Source of the DNA: Hyphodiscus hymeniophilus | Lineage: Eukaryota > Ascomycota > Leotiomycetes > Helotiales > Hyphodiscaceae | Assembly: GCA_016508695.1 (NCBI GenBank) | Contig: VNKQ01000007.1 | Location: 1,736,001 to 1,800,000, forward strand | Direction of reading: 5' to 3' | Length of the DNA stretch: 64,000 nucleotides | Part shown: one piece after another, positions 44,397-56,756 of the stretch | Layout of the letters: each line of letters starts with the position of its first letter | How positions within the stretch are numbered: the stretch's first letter is position 1 | The notes under the pieces: model-generated | Databases searched by the model: none | Told to the model about the DNA's origin: nothing | The model's input: only the letters and a program-made list of their open reading frames with translations | Position numbers and translations under genes: made by a program

Positions 44397-46988
44397 TGCT
44401 ACTGTTGCTTGGTTGGGATAGGATGCCATGGAGGTGCAGAGGTAAAAAAACTGCGTTCTTGATCCTTTCGTGCACGCTGCAAATCTTCAGAATCCAAAAT
44501 CTTTCTCTCCATGTGTCTAACCCAAAGGGTGTTGATTGATACTCGTCCAATACGGCCTACTTGTTGAAACTATTCCATGGACTTAGTTCGACGTACCTTT
44601 ACAAATACCAAATCATCCACACGTTCCTTCAAGCTCAACGCCGTAATTGAGCCCTGCATTCCATCCTTCGACTCACACCTACCAGGGCATCAATCGCATC
44701 ATGAGCGAAGCTTATCAAAGTCACCGACTGCTTTCCCTCTTGACTCTTGACAGCATCGTGTGTATGATTCCACGACTCCTCTCCTTGGGAAGGAAACATG
44801 TCGGATTTCTAGGCTGGGACTTTCATGGCTTTTCATGAATCGTTGGATCAATAGGTGGGAAGTCCGGAATTTAGAGGACGGAGGGGCAGGATTCGTTTCT
44901 GGATCCAAATATTCTAAAGCGGATTTCCCCTTCTATCTTCTATATTATGAACGAGGATGAGTAAGGGAGACGGTGATGCGAAGGATTCGTTCCATGGCTC
45001 TACCCGGATATTCTTTTGAACCTCCTCCTTAAACCTCTTCTTCAAAATCTCTTCCTCAAAATACCAGAACTCGCCTTGAGGTTCCCATCTCATTCCTACC
45101 GTTACCATCGTATACCAAGTACTCCTCAGGCAGACCCTGCTCGACACTCTTTAAGTTATGTGGTTTGTATGAGATTGAGAAGCGAGGCAGGAAAAGGGGT
45201 CGAGTGTTAAGTCTCCCAGTCGGTGAGATTTTAATATCACGTGCCAAGTCTCATCTCAAAAAAACTCCCCTCTCTCGTGATGCTCGTGACAGGAAAAAGA
45301 GAAGCGGTGCGTGATGATGGAAGGAATATTACACATCCCGGTACCTACTCTACTCAGCCGTAACAAGTGAGGACGTGGTACAGTACAATAATATGTGCTA
45401 TGGCTCAACTGTCTCAAGCCGGTCGGGGAAGTAGGTAAGGGGGTAGACGAGGCTGAATGGGTAATTCACTCGTCGTCTTTTTCCTTTGGCTGTGTAACAG
45501 CCTGTGTTTTACCTCTTCCGTGATACGTAGTCTGTACGACCTCTTTTGATGAGGATGTGAAGATGATGCGAAGATGCTCCGAGACAGTGTCGCGAGATCC
45601 AGAACTTGTTTCAAGGCTCGAGACTCGAGAGGCAGGGCAGGGCAGGCAAGGGAGGGAAGGAAGAGCAGCTTGTCATGTTTTGATGATAGAGGCTTCATTG
45701 CCCTCTCAACTGATCAATAGACTTGCGTTGGACATGAACGTATAAGTCCATATGCATCATCGAGAGAGCGGCTGCCTGCCACCTTGTCTCCTGTGAATCG
45801 CACGGTGATGCTTACTTACATGTAGGAGGATACGATGTGACTGGAAAAAGCCCATAGGGTTTCATGCCAGGCTATCTCGTGAACGAACGGACGCCGCGTA
45901 GTCGTCATTCCACCGCTGAGACATCTACATGTGGAAGCTCGATGTCGGGGTGTGAGTGAGGGAGAGTCACGATGTCTTCCGTAATACGCCTTACAATCCC
46001 CCCGATCCGGAGCGTGGACGGACGGACGTCTGGCCTTGGCCTTGGGTTCGTTATCGCTGTCGTTGGGCTTCAATGCTACTGTACCCCTAGCTACAGCCTA
46101 CTTGCTGAGGGGATAGTGGGTGTATCGAGTGGGTGCTTCCCATGTGGCTTTCAACCGTACCGCTATCTTAGAAATCTCTTACCATCACCCGCAGCGGGGT
46201 TTCCTTCAGCGGGATCGTGAAGCGGGATGGATGGAATCCGATAGATGGATATTGAAGGGCTATTCATGCACTTGAGCGATCTCGCAGAGGTGGACCATGT
46301 CTACCTTTTTCAAAATTTTCTCAAAACGAGCTGCGTCTCTCTCTCACTCTCTGTAAGCAAAAGACTCCTGCATCAAATGTCGAATGATGGCGGGGCGGAA
46401 CAGAGCTTGAGCTTTTCATTTGATGCTCCGTACTTTGACTGGAGTGGGAGGCCGACGTCAGGCCGCCGCCTATCTGTGCCTAAAGAGGTCTGATAATCAT
46501 GAAAGGCCATCTGGATTCTGGGCCGTAGACGGCGTAGACGGAGAGGAGGGAGAGGGGAAGGAAATAAAGAGCCGGCAGCCGGCTTGCCGAAGGGAAAGAA
46601 AATGATTCGGAAAGTCTCCATGTAATGAATGTACACTTCGAAAGATAGGTAGGTAATGATCGAGATAGTGGCTGTATGGTTTTGTGTCTACCTCAGGTGG
46701 GGTTTCTGTTTCTGTTTCTGATTCCCCGTTTTCATGGTCGTGGGGAGCTTTGGGAAGGTTTCCATTGCTTTTTCTATGTGTCGTTGAAATCCAGGGACCA
46801 GTAGCCCAGCCCAGCTTTGGGTGGCCTCTCAGCGATCGCGGAAACGGGACTTCATGACCTCGCTGCTGGCCTTGCTTGGGTCGTTGGAGCCAGCCCAGCC
46901 ACGTGGGAAACCTCGTTTTTCAGGGTCCGGCCAAATCTAGCCAGTGGTTAGGTCCCAATTTCCATCCCATGTTTGGACTCTGAAGATC
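44397..46988. other. Gene-poor region, left part
   Basis: About 2.6 kb without a supportable gene. Codon patterns are not coding-like and the open frames on the two strands overlap randomly. Short G/A-rich runs occur (45635-45665). This is the left part of a 7-kb stretch between the deaminase and cyclin genes. Confidence 0.5.
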
Positions 46989-46998
46989 CGAGTCTTGG
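46989..46998. repeat. Target-site duplication, left copy
   Basis: CGAGTCTTGG directly precedes the element's GTAAATT end and is repeated exactly at 47558-47567 after the AATTTAC end. Confidence 0.85.
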
Positions 46999-47557
46999 GT
47001 AAATTATACCCCCCCCTATTTGGATACCCCCCCCCCTCTAACTTATTGGAGTATCATACTACTTTTTTTATGCGCCCCCTGGATACTGCCAGGTACTAGT
47101 AAATTAGCTGTATCGCTATACTAATTATAGGTACCTAGGTATACCCACTATCAATAAGTAATTATTGCGTATACCCGGAATTGAAGGTGAAAATATCTAG
47201 GCCTAGGAAAGGCTTTTGAAGAGGGGTTTGAACTTATTAACCCCTAACGCTTGCGTAGTAGCAAGATCCCTATTAATTTGTGTGGGAAGTGCTGTAGGAG
47301 TATCGGCTTGGGTATCGACTTGGGCACTGGGAGAAGACATATTGGTAGCGACGACGAGGTAGCGACGACGAGGTCAAAAATGTATATTAATGCTATGGAT
47401 ACACATATCGCGATATTTACTATGGGACTCGCGTATCCCTGACACCGCCTACCATTTCGAGTTATAGCGATAGCGACACTAGCCTGATAAGTGGTATGAT
47501 ACTCCAATAAGTTAGAGGGGGGGGGGTATCCAAATAGGGGGGGGGGGTATAATTTAC
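46999..47557. mobile_element. Non-autonomous DNA transposon, Mutator-like MITE (559 bp)
   Basis: The ends are long terminal inverted repeats: 46999-47064 on the left and 47489-47557 on the right. They match base for base over about 66 bp except for different lengths of two C/G homopolymers and one substitution near the inner edge. The outermost bases are GTAAATTATA. A perfect 10-bp duplication (CGAGTCTTGG) flanks the element. Long TIRs with 9-11 bp duplications are characteristic of Mutator-like elements. The interior has a tandem of two 14-bp units (GTAGCGACGACGAG, about 47345-47373) and a 45-codon minus-strand frame (47340-47203) that begins with ATG, but no transposase. The perfect duplication and well-matched TIRs suggest a fairly recent insertion. 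Confidence 0.88.
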
Positions 47558-47567
47558 CGAGTCTTGG
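47558..47567. repeat. Target-site duplication, right copy
   Basis: The second copy of CGAGTCTTGG, abutting the right TIR. Confidence 0.85.
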
Positions 47568-50190
47568 ACGGATCTTCGATACTCTCTATTTCGCTCTAAC
47601 TGTTTTGGTCCATGCTTTCGAGTATTCATGCCCTTCGGATCCAAGAGGAAGTCAACGGTTTTACGCTTGTTCGATATGGTATAGCCGGGAGTCTTTTTGT
47701 GGATGATGATGCTAATGAAAGGGTAATGGAATACGATCTCCATCAGAACCCAGAATGACCCTTATGTGAGTCTTTGATCGAGCTCGACTCTACAAGTAGC
47801 TTGGGTATGTTCGTAGTTGCCTCGAGTCTCATGATATGCAAGAGCATCAAATGCCATCGGGATGATCATGTGTCAGCGAAATCCAACGCCCTGGTGGGCC
47901 GTGGCTACTCCTTTCATCATCTTGACATAAGGAATTACGGTAAATCCGAGGATGCCCTTAGCATTTCTTACCCCCTTGGACTCCTGATTCCTGAGGCCTG
48001 AGGCCGCAGGAATACCAGAGGAACAAGGAATGGCAGGACAGGGATGAGAGACTTCCTCGACTTCCAAATTTCGATGGGGAATCCGTCGGCTTGGCGCAGC
48101 TGGGATGCCCTTGTTCTCTGGAGGGAAGACTCCGTATGCAACTGCGGCGACTTCTTACCAAGCATGCCCATTGAACCCATTCCGATGCGTGCATACTGTC
48201 TCTCCGTACATGTGCGATGATTTCAGTCATGTAGGTGTGACCGTGTGAGCCTATGAGGGGTCATCTGGTACAGAGAAGAAGTATAAGTACAGGTCGGGAA
48301 TGGATGGGAGTATTCTTCCGTATTCGGGCCTGGGCGGGGACGTTATTTGAAAAGGACCCTTCATCCTTATTGAGCGATGAATAGCCTCTTTGCGAGAGGG
48401 TGGATCTGCTTCGATATCCGTGAATGGGGCATGACCTTCTATTTCTGTAGAGGGTTTGGCGGTGGGATCTGTACGGATGGGCCTTCCTGGATATCCTCGG
48501 CTGTATGTATGGATTTGGAAGAGAAACAGCTGAGGTTTGGTTTCGGGATTGAGAGCTGCGTGACTTCGAATCCCTTTCCTACCTTCTGATCTGAATGGAT
48601 GAGTCTTTTTTTTTTGCAAGACATTTTTGGATCCAGACTCGACAGGACTCATACGGGTCTCGTGTCTTGTGCATCCTGATGTAATGTACGCAGTACGCAG
48701 GTACTCACTCACTGTCCTGGTGTCCAATACTCGGGCCGTGGGTCTTCGTGAGCCCCTATTCGTTGCCGGAGAGATGGGCCTACCTGACGACTAGGTAGTA
48801 GACCGCCTGGTCTCAGCCTGAGGTTAGCAGTACAAGTACGGAGTAAGGAGAGTATTGGATTGAAAGCTGTTTGATATCCGCCCCCTTTCCACAGGTCGAT
48901 GCGTCAGCTCATGTGTGCAATGTGGTGATGCACCAGATGCGCCTGTGCCAGATGTAAGGCAATACTCGAGTATGTAATAATTATCTGTCCAAATCCCTCA
49001 CACGGAATGAATTCCATAGCCAAATAGACGATCCAGGCGAGAATTTTGCCCCAACACCACCTAAGTGACCATCAAGCCCGTAGTAAGCGGGCAAGGTGGT
49101 GCTGGTGGTGCAGAAATACTCACGGTGACGAAAGTCAAGAGGTCAATCCCCGGTGTTCGCCAGTAGGAAGATGGGATTGGATATGCCACCAAGCTCCGCC
49201 TCTCCAATAGTAGGTATGCAATGTTCGGCCACATTATTACGAACCACTCGGAGTCGGTGCAGACGAGGTAGAAGATCCTGAGAATCTCCCTGTAGTCAGC
49301 GAGCGAGCAAGCAAGCAAGCAGTCTCCGCACCAGTAAGAACTGTACTGCCTCTGGAGTATGGATTAGCCATCCCACGGACCCACATCCCTCTGGGAAATT
49401 ACAAGGCTGCTGCAGCCGCCTCGGTGTTTGTGTCAGTGAGTCTCGAGATTCCCGTGCGTGCGTATTGGGTGGAATATGGTGATTTGGGACTTTGGGACGA
49501 AACCCTCGAGGAATGAGGATCCTCAGCGGCTGTTCATGCCGATGGCGAAGGGGAGCGAGGTTTTGGGTATGGTGATGGCTAAAGATAATGATGATCAGAG
49601 GTGTGACTGCTGATGAGTCTGATGATGAGTCTGGTTGGTAGGTAGGCTGTACGTAGGTGGCAATCAGAGTCCATCGGGGAAAGTGGGCAGTGGCTGGACG
49701 TGTGAGGATTACCTAAGTAGGTACTCGAGTATTCTCGTAGCCTGGCGAGGATATCTCAAAATAACACAATCGAGGAACGTAACAAGGTCAGGAATATACG
49801 AGACTACGAGTACTGTAACCATCCCAGACTGGATCGTCGTATGCGAAGGACGAGTATCGGTTCTACCAGAATCTTGCTGTAGCGGCAGCTGTACAGTCAT
49901 ACAACCAAAAGCCCAGAGGCAATGGTCGATAGTGGATGGATGAGATGAGATGGTCGAGTCATGGTCGGCGGCGTTGGATGAGAGAGAAAGAGAGAGATGC
50001 TCTGGAGTATTAGTGGTGGTGGTTGTATTAGTGGTAGTATTTGTACCAAACTACCAATACTGTGTTATGTATTATTGATATTGTTAACATTATTATTAAC
50101 ATTATTATTCAACAGTTGCCAAGGCTAATAATTAAGCAACCAACCAACTCATCCGTCTCTGCTTTCTCTTCGTGCTGCAATGTATCTATG
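47568..50190. other. Gene-poor region, right part
   Basis: About 2.6 kb without a supportable gene. It contains short simple repeats, such as AGCA/AAGC units near 49300-49320 and AAC/ATT-rich sequence near 50065-50115. The longest frame (48251-48727, minus) has no domain. It could be distal promoter or noncoding-RNA sequence for the cyclin gene. Confidence 0.45.
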
Positions 50191-50225
50191 TGTAGTGTAG
50201 TGTAGTGTAGTGTAGTGTAGTGTAG
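50191..50225 (+). repeat. Pentanucleotide microsatellite (TGTAG)7
   Basis: Seven perfect TGTAG units are followed by two TGTGG variants. Further simple repeats (CCAT and CATT units) follow at about 50330-50380. Confidence 0.95.
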
Positions 50226-51368
50226 TGTGGTGTGGTGGGTAGATATTGGACTGGCCCTTCGCTCACCCACGCTAGAGCCCTTTTTTCACTTCCGCTCTCT
50301 ACCGAGCGAGAGCGCCCCATCCACCCAGAGCCCATCCATCCATCCATCAAATCCTTCCATTCATTCATTCATTCTCTTTCTCACCCTTCCCCCGTCTCTT
50401 CTCCCCAAGGAAGTGAGTGAGATCACAACAACCACAACCTCCTCCTCTCCTCCTTCGACAACCTTCTCTGCACATCGACACGACCTCGAAGGATACCGCT
50501 TGACTTCTTCGACGTCAGGATTGCACGTCTAATCTCCTGTCGACCTTCTCCCCCCGACACCGTGTGGAAAGTGAGGTACTGGGCAGCCCGGATCACAATC
50601 ATCACAGAGCACGGCAGTCGAGAAGCAACAGGTTCGTACAGACTTCTTTCATAACCTCTGATTCTCTGCCCGATTGTTTGTACGACATCTGCCTTCACCA
50701 AATACACCAATCCGAACACTGTTGCGCACAGCAGTACGACGCTCGAGGAGTGGAAAAATTTCCTACAGCCACCATCGACATTCCTCAAATTCAACCAACA
50801 CAAATCTACAAAGTATCAAGGACCCCTTTTCAATCATTCCGCCTTCCGAGTGGTCACTACCCTCACCATTCGCCATCACATCACATCGCCTCACCATCAA
50901 AACCTGTACCACGACGAGACGTGTCTGAATCCGCACTGACTGCTCAACAAGATCTAAACCAGAACCTTCACTAACTCCTCCCAAGATCGAGTAGTACCTC
51001 ACGATACTCGGCCTAGATTCATTCACCGCATGGTCGGTTTGATCTGAGAGCGAGTACCGGTGTCTGAGCACTGTTCCTTTGCTACGTCGTCGTGGTCAAC
51101 TTTGCGGTCTATTCACCTTTCGCGGTCCCACAAAAGTTTTGTACCTTTTGACGACACTGATTCATGGCGGATTCACGACAATAAATTTCCTCAAGCAACT
51201 TCGCTCCCTTCACCTCTCGCACCCAGTGTCCGGATTTGATTGACCTCCTCGCTTTGAACAACTCCTTGCCACATATTCCAACGTTGATCTTTTCCCTGAG
51301 CAAGAAGCCCCTTCTTGCATCCGACAAGATTCATCAGAGTCTTTGTCGGCTTCACGAAAATCGTCATC
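50226..51368 (+). other. Probable promoter and long 5' leader of the cyclin gene
   Basis: The region is strongly C/T-rich and lacks long coding-like frames, as do long fungal leaders. Several ATGs with short frames precede the cyclin start, for example the frame opening at 50564, so upstream-ORF control is possible. The transcription start cannot be located from sequence. Confidence 0.45.
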
Positions 51369-52352
51369 ATGCTTCCCGGAGGTGTCTGCGCGGTGCTGGA
51401 CTATGAGGTTGACCAGATGACCGACTATGTTGCTGAAATGGCACAACGGATTGTCCGACCTGGCTCGCCCGTATCTCCACCATTTCGCAAATTCGTTTCT
51501 GGCCTTCTCTCATCGACGAGACTTCCCAGTACTACGATTCTGCTTGGAATGAACTACCTTGCGAGACGAGTAAATATGCTCACCGCTGCGAACACATTCT
51601 CAGCCAACGAAGGTCAGGTCTGGCGTCTGTTGACTATCGGTCTTCTCCTCGGCAGCAAGTTCCTTGACGACAACACATTCCAGAATCGATCATGGTCTGA
51701 AGTCAGTGGCATCTCCGTGTCTGAACTGAATAAGATGGAGGTGGAATGGTTGGTTGGCATTGGATGGAATCTCTATGTCAATCTTGATGAGAGCAAAGAC
51801 TTCAAGGCATGGCTGCAGAGCTGGAATGATTGGCGTGCAACCAAGAACCTCGAACGCAGCGCAACCCTCGAGCGTCTCGCACCGCTCACTCCCATCGACA
51901 CCAATGTCCAGAGACCTCGCCCTTACTCGCAGGCCTTCAACGGTTACCCCAAGTCTGCTTCACGTGAACGTCCTCAGTCTGGCTTCATGCCTTCATACGA
52001 ACACACTTCCTGGATGAACAACTACCCTACGCCTCATCTCACACCTCCTTCGGCTCCTGACTCTGGCCTTAACACACCAGAGTACCTGAGCGCCACAGGT
52101 GGTGGACCTCGATACAACGACTGGGCTTTGTTCAACCAATACTCGAGAGGATACCAAGCGCAACCACATTCCACATACGTTTCCACTCGCGTCGCTTCTT
52201 TCCATACACCATACACACCTCACTACAATCATTACGGTGGAAACATCTGGGATTCAAGTGTTGCTGATTGCAATTGCAGCGTTTGCAGCCCTCACACCAA
52301 GCAGCCTTACTTCATGACCCAAGGTTATGGAGGTCAGCTCGTTGCTGGTTAA
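51369..52352 (+). CDS. Pcl/Clg-type cyclin
   Basis: A single-exon cyclin of 327 residues, probably a partner of a Pho85-like cyclin-dependent kinase. The cyclin box spans about residues 10-155. RLPSTTILLGMNYLARR forms an early helix, VWRLLTIGLLLGSKFLDDNTFQNRSW is the signature found in Pho80/Pcl cyclins, and ISVSELNKMEVEWLVGIGWNLYV ends the box. The C-terminal half is rich in P, Y, S, N and H with no fold and ends in a cysteine pair region (CNCSVC). The start at 51369 is the ATG that begins just before the box. The long upstream region and leader suggest complex control. Choice between Clg1 and Pcl groups is not certain. Confidence 0.87.
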   Translation: MLPGGVCAVLDYEVDQMTDYVAEMAQRIVRPGSPVSPPFRKFVSGLLSSTRLPSTTILLGMNYLARRVNMLTAANTFSANEGQVWRLLTIGLLLGSKFLDDNTFQNRSWSEVSGISVSELNKMEVEWLVGIGWNLYVNLDESKDFKAWLQSWNDWRATKNLERSATLERLAPLTPIDTNVQRPRPYSQAFNGYPKSASRERPQSGFMPSYEHTSWMNNYPTPHLTPPSAPDSGLNTPEYLSATGGGPRYNDWALFNQYSRGYQAQPHSTYVSTRVASFHTPYTPHYNHYGGNIWDSSVADCNCSVCSPHTKQPYFMTQGYGGQLVAG

Positions 52353-55300
52353 TTCATATACTGCTTCAGTACTACCTGGTCCTACCCACTCCTCTACACT
52401 TCTTCGCAACAATACCCACAGTGCCTAGTGCATTGTCACAAAAGTTCTTGCATATGCTTTCAGCGTCGTTTTCAGCGCGCATTACGTTCAGAGGTGTTAT
52501 CATCCGGCCGATTCCGTCAAGGCTCAAGAAAGGCTTTGTCGATGAAAACGCATACCGGCACACTTACACCCACATTATGATCTCGAGTGCGTTGCGCCGT
52601 CGTCACGGTAGCTGCCTCGATCTAACGACCTTTTCTTTACACATTTTGATATTAGGCGTTGCATTAGCGGATCTTAGAAATCTTATTTGTCTCAAATCGG
52701 GATCGCATATGGACTGGATGGGTGGATATCTGGTCTGGTGTTTGGAGGAAGACTGTCTTTCTGAATTTGCTTTCTTTTCTTTTTTTCTTTGCACATGATC
52801 TCTAGACTTCTCAAGGGCTTGATCCTGTTCAGGATCCCTAAAAAAACATATGTCTGTCGGTCTTTTTCGGCTCGCCAACCAGAGACTTTGTAATTAGGCG
52901 GTTTCTTTTTCGTTTGTTACCTTTGCTCTTCATGTATCATGGTTCGTTGATTTCTCTGGATTTGACCCATGGGGTCTGGGATTCACAAAATGGGTGGGAA
53001 ATGGGACGAAATTTGTTGCACTTTTTTTTTTTCAATTCGACTTTCCTTCGACTTGGAGACTTCATGATCGGAGGAGTTAATTCTGCTTTGCCTTGGCTAG
53101 TATCCTTTCTCTCTGGATCCTCGTGTCATAAGCTGAGGAATAGCTTGGTGTAGCTAGCATGAAAGACTTGGGGGTGATTTTTACAATTGAGCGGGGAGGG
53201 AAAACTTTACATTAGCTTGCGTGGTGGTGGCTACATGCACGCTGGATAAAGATACGACGTTATGACCGCTTTTCTTTTTCGAGGACAGATTCCTGGTCTA
53301 TGAGATGGTGCTGTCTTTGCCGTCCGATTCTCTCCGGGAGATGAGGCGCACACGATGGCTATTAGATTAATGAAGACTTTGTACCTTCGACCTCGCTATC
53401 TCCACATGTGATTTCCTGCCACTACCTTTCTGCTTGAGTTGTCTCCATCTCCACTGAAACGCGGCTCAAATCAGGAATGCGAGCTTCACTCTACGAGCTT
53501 GACGACGAGCACTTAGTCTCATGAAAGAAACCACCTGGATCTGATCCCTTCTGCTTTCCCTCTCCGTCCTGTCCTGGCTGTCCTGGCTGTCCTGGCCATT
53601 TCTGCATCCCATCCCCTCGCGTACCTAGGAGCTCGTCTCTCCATATCACTTCCCCGTCCGTCCGCAGGGAGCAAGGAAGAGGACAGGACATGCCTCCAAC
53701 AACCCCCCCTTCCCCAACCTCTCCCGTTCGCTGAGAGCGAACGACGAGCGTGCTCCCAACTTCCCCCAAGAACCGGGATTTCCCACATTCTCGTTTCCTC
53801 TCGTTTTTCACCGGCCGGAATTATGGGGATATGTTTGTATGGTCGAGATGTATTGTACGGCCGAGTGATCATGATGATCGTCATGATCGCCATCCAGACT
53901 CAAGAGGAGAGGGAGTTTTCATCCTCGAATGATCGTGGGATCCTAGGAACGAGGCCGTGGACTATAGTGCGTGGGGAGGGGAAAGTCGAGAAAGGCGTCC
54001 CTGGTGCGTGCAGTTCGTGCGCGGTTTCGATGCCCGGTTTCGATGCCCGGGTAAGGTACGCTAGGTAGGCTCTGGGATTTCGACGGGAGGGATCTGCTTC
54101 GTGTAAGTCAGGGGAGGCAGCGAGGGATGGTGGAGGGAGGGATGGATTTGATGAGGACAGAGGCTAAGAGGACTTTTGGAGGAGAGAGGGGTGGTTCGGA
54201 TTCGCTCATTGATGGGATGTGGTGCTGGTGGTGGTACTGGTGGTGGAGATGGGGTGGTTGAGGTGTGAGGATGGAGGGGCTGGGTTTGGAACTTACCTCC
54301 AACGACGAGGGGCAAGCGATGATCTAGAGGAGAGATTGGGGATTGGGGGTTGGAAATGTGCTTCTTTCGTTTTTCTCCGCTACGGGGTCACTCACTGCCT
54401 AGCACTCAGAAGCAGAAGGCTTTTAATAATGATAGATGGTGCTTGAGAGGAAACAAGAACTTTTTAGAGACATCTCTCGACTGCTGGAACAGCATGGTAG
54501 GCAGTGACTCAAGGAGAGATTCTTGGGTGTTTTTACTATCCAGGGCGTTTCATCCACTTGTTGAATCTTGGGTGAATGCTCTGGTACCCAGGAGTTTAAC
54601 GCTTGGCTATTGTTGCATTTCCATGTCTCTCGAATTGGGACAGAAAGTAAGGAGCACTGTAATGGTACTTTTCTCAAATACAGGTTGTCCTTGGACGTGG
54701 ATGTATATTTCGTAAGAGAGTATGATAGAAGGAGGCTAAGTTTCGGGATAGGTTGTATGCGAATATGAGGAATTATATCCATGCGATCATGAACTCCTCC
54801 GCGGGGGCAAGGAGTACAAGTAGATGAAAGACAGAGAGCTCAGGCATGACCGGTGTGAGCATAGAACGAGGCACTGACCGTTGTCCACCTACTGACTTGG
54901 TCACTTTCTTCGCAGCTTTGGATTTTCTCGAAATGCGAAAGCTGCTCCTTCAATCCCGGCGGTCGTACAAACATCTGCTATCTTCGAGCTGCACTGGATT
55001 TGCTTTTGAAGGCACCGGAAGTATAGGCATGCTTGCATCCCACCATGTTATTCCACGCGCCGTTGACCATCCACGGTGAATTGGAGGACAGCATGAGAAT
55101 GTCTTGTAACGACTGTTACTGATATCTTCTGCCGGTAACTTCTGCTTGTACATAGGTTTCGGAAGTCACAAGCGAAGGAACTGAGGCCAAGAGAGATTTG
55201 ATAATCTTATCAGTGGCATTGTTAAAAGACCCTAATATCCCGGCCCAATACTAGAAATAATGAAGTATAGCTTTGCAGTAAATTAGGACTGTCCCAACCG

Positions 55301-55673
55301 ATCACTCAATTGTACGAATGTTTCTTCTAGTATTTGCAGGCATAGTAAAGCTGTTGGGCAGCAGTGCTCAGCAAAAGCTTTCTCTAGACTGAATGTATCA
55401 CTTGAGATTAGGAACGAGGTCCAAAAGGTCGTGGGGCTCGGTATTGAATGAGAAGGCGGACAACATGACAGGAGGAAAGTACAGAAACAATTAATTACCG
55501 TGCAATCGATAGAAAGCCGTCATTTCGCCACTTGGAAGCTTACCAGACTCGCAGCATTGGTCTCAAGAATCGGTGAAACGTTCTCCATCACCACTGTACA
55601 CACTTTCATTTCACTGATATACACATGTGCTTCCCTCCCTCTTCATCCAGCCGTCCTCGCTCGGTTCAAAAGT
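52353..55673. other. Intergenic region between the cyclin and ATP14
   Basis: A 3.3-kb convergent spacer with the cyclin 3' UTR at its left. Short tandems are visible: CTGTCCTGG units near 53569-53595 and two GGTTTCGATGCCC units near 54024-54050. Frames at 53491-53893 and 54061-54315 are low complexity and not gene-like. Confidence 0.5.
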
Positions 55674-56230
55674 CTAGTGATGAGCAGCCTCTTCCTCAGG
55701 CTCTTCCTCAAACCAATCCAGTTCCTTCTCAACAGGTGCACCAGCCTCAGCCTGTCCCTCAACCTCTACTGTCTGTGACTCGTATGCCTTCAACTCATTC
55801 GCGATATCGGTCTCTTCGGGCGACTGGGGTGCCTTTGGTGGAGCGAACTTTTGGACATGGGCATCAGCGTCGCCGGCCTTGATGGTTGGGGCTTTATAAG
55901 CTTTCAGTTCTTTCAGGTAAAGATCTTGGACAAGATCCGCTTAGAGGGGGTTAGCTTTGCTTTTGGTTCGGTTCTCGGGAGGCGGGAGATGTGTTAGGTA
56001 GTGACAAGAGGTATGAGAAGGTGGTAATAGGAGTAATGGAGACCACAGAGAGGAGCAGAGTGGACGAACCTTGACGAACAGCTGTGGGTGTGATGAATGT
56101 ACGCTTGCTGATCATGCCGGTTGCTTGCTGTCTTGCGACACGGGCGATCGTGGAGCGCTGCGATGGTCAGCTCAGTTGGGTTAGAAGCTGAGAAAGCACA
56201 TACCGAAGCTCTGATTGATTGTGCGAGCAT
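55674..56230 (-). CDS. ATP14: Mitochondrial F1Fo ATP synthase subunit h
   Basis: A small stator-associated subunit of the mitochondrial ATP synthase, located on the matrix side of the inner membrane. Three exons, 56230-56204, 56157-56070 and 55939-55674, yield 126 residues. No one-frame scan shows it, because the first two exons are only 27 and 88 bases. The N-terminus MLAQSIRASRSTIARVARQ is an amphipathic mitochondrial presequence. The mature part starts near ADLVQDLYLKELKAYKAP, contains HVQKFAPPKAPQSPEE and a repeated ANELKAYE, and ends in a very acidic tail with DWFEEEPEEE, as in other fungal subunit h proteins. Introns are 46 and 130 bp with GT-AG ends. Confidence 0.9.
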
Positions 56231-56756
56231 GATGAGGAGAGTGTGGGATCAATTGGGAGTTGTGAGGTCGTTGATGAGGTTCGGGTCTGGAATTTCGAGA
56301 TGCTGAGAAGCGAATTAGTACGGCACGTGATATTATCAAAACCCTCGAGTCAACATTATGAGGGATCATCTACACTTCCAAGGTTGCCCTGACATGTTCT
56401 TCCTATGAGTACCTGTAAACATATACTGTTGGTGATACGAATGTAATTTGGCAAAGATAAGTCTAAAAGTATCCTGTAATCTGAAGGCGATTCGCTGCCT
56501 TGATATGCGAATTATCAACTGGAGCCAAGGAATGCAGTAGCACACGGATGCCCGCAATGTATAAATGGCTAATGGACATACTACATTGGAAAGGAACAAG
56601 TAAATTGCGGATCGTGTTGGTATTGTAGGCCAGTTCTATTACAATTCTTCCCCGAAAACTGCCTCGAACCGTCCTACCCGAACAAAGAATTCTTGATTTG
56701 TCTATAGTTACAAGGCTGCTCTAGAAGCCATATCAAACCCCATTTACCACCAAGGA

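Noticed and set aside
46570..46590. CCGG-rich inverted pair resembling the cluster motif
   Set aside because: It reads CCGGCAGCCGG, lacks the CTA core and is not in a cluster promoter.
47203..47340. 45-codon frame inside the MITE as a transposase remnant
   Set aside because: Too short and without any transposase motif; I mention it only as content of the element.
48560..48580. Second B-box-like TTCGAATCCC
   Set aside because: No A box upstream and no acceptor-stem pairing seen.
48251..48727. 158-codon minus-strand frame in the gene-poor region
   Set aside because: Composition is not protein-like, no domain, and no supporting splice structure.
53491..53893. Overlapping minus-strand frames near short tandem repeats
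   Set aside because: They translate low-complexity DNA in two frames and show no conserved-looking segment.
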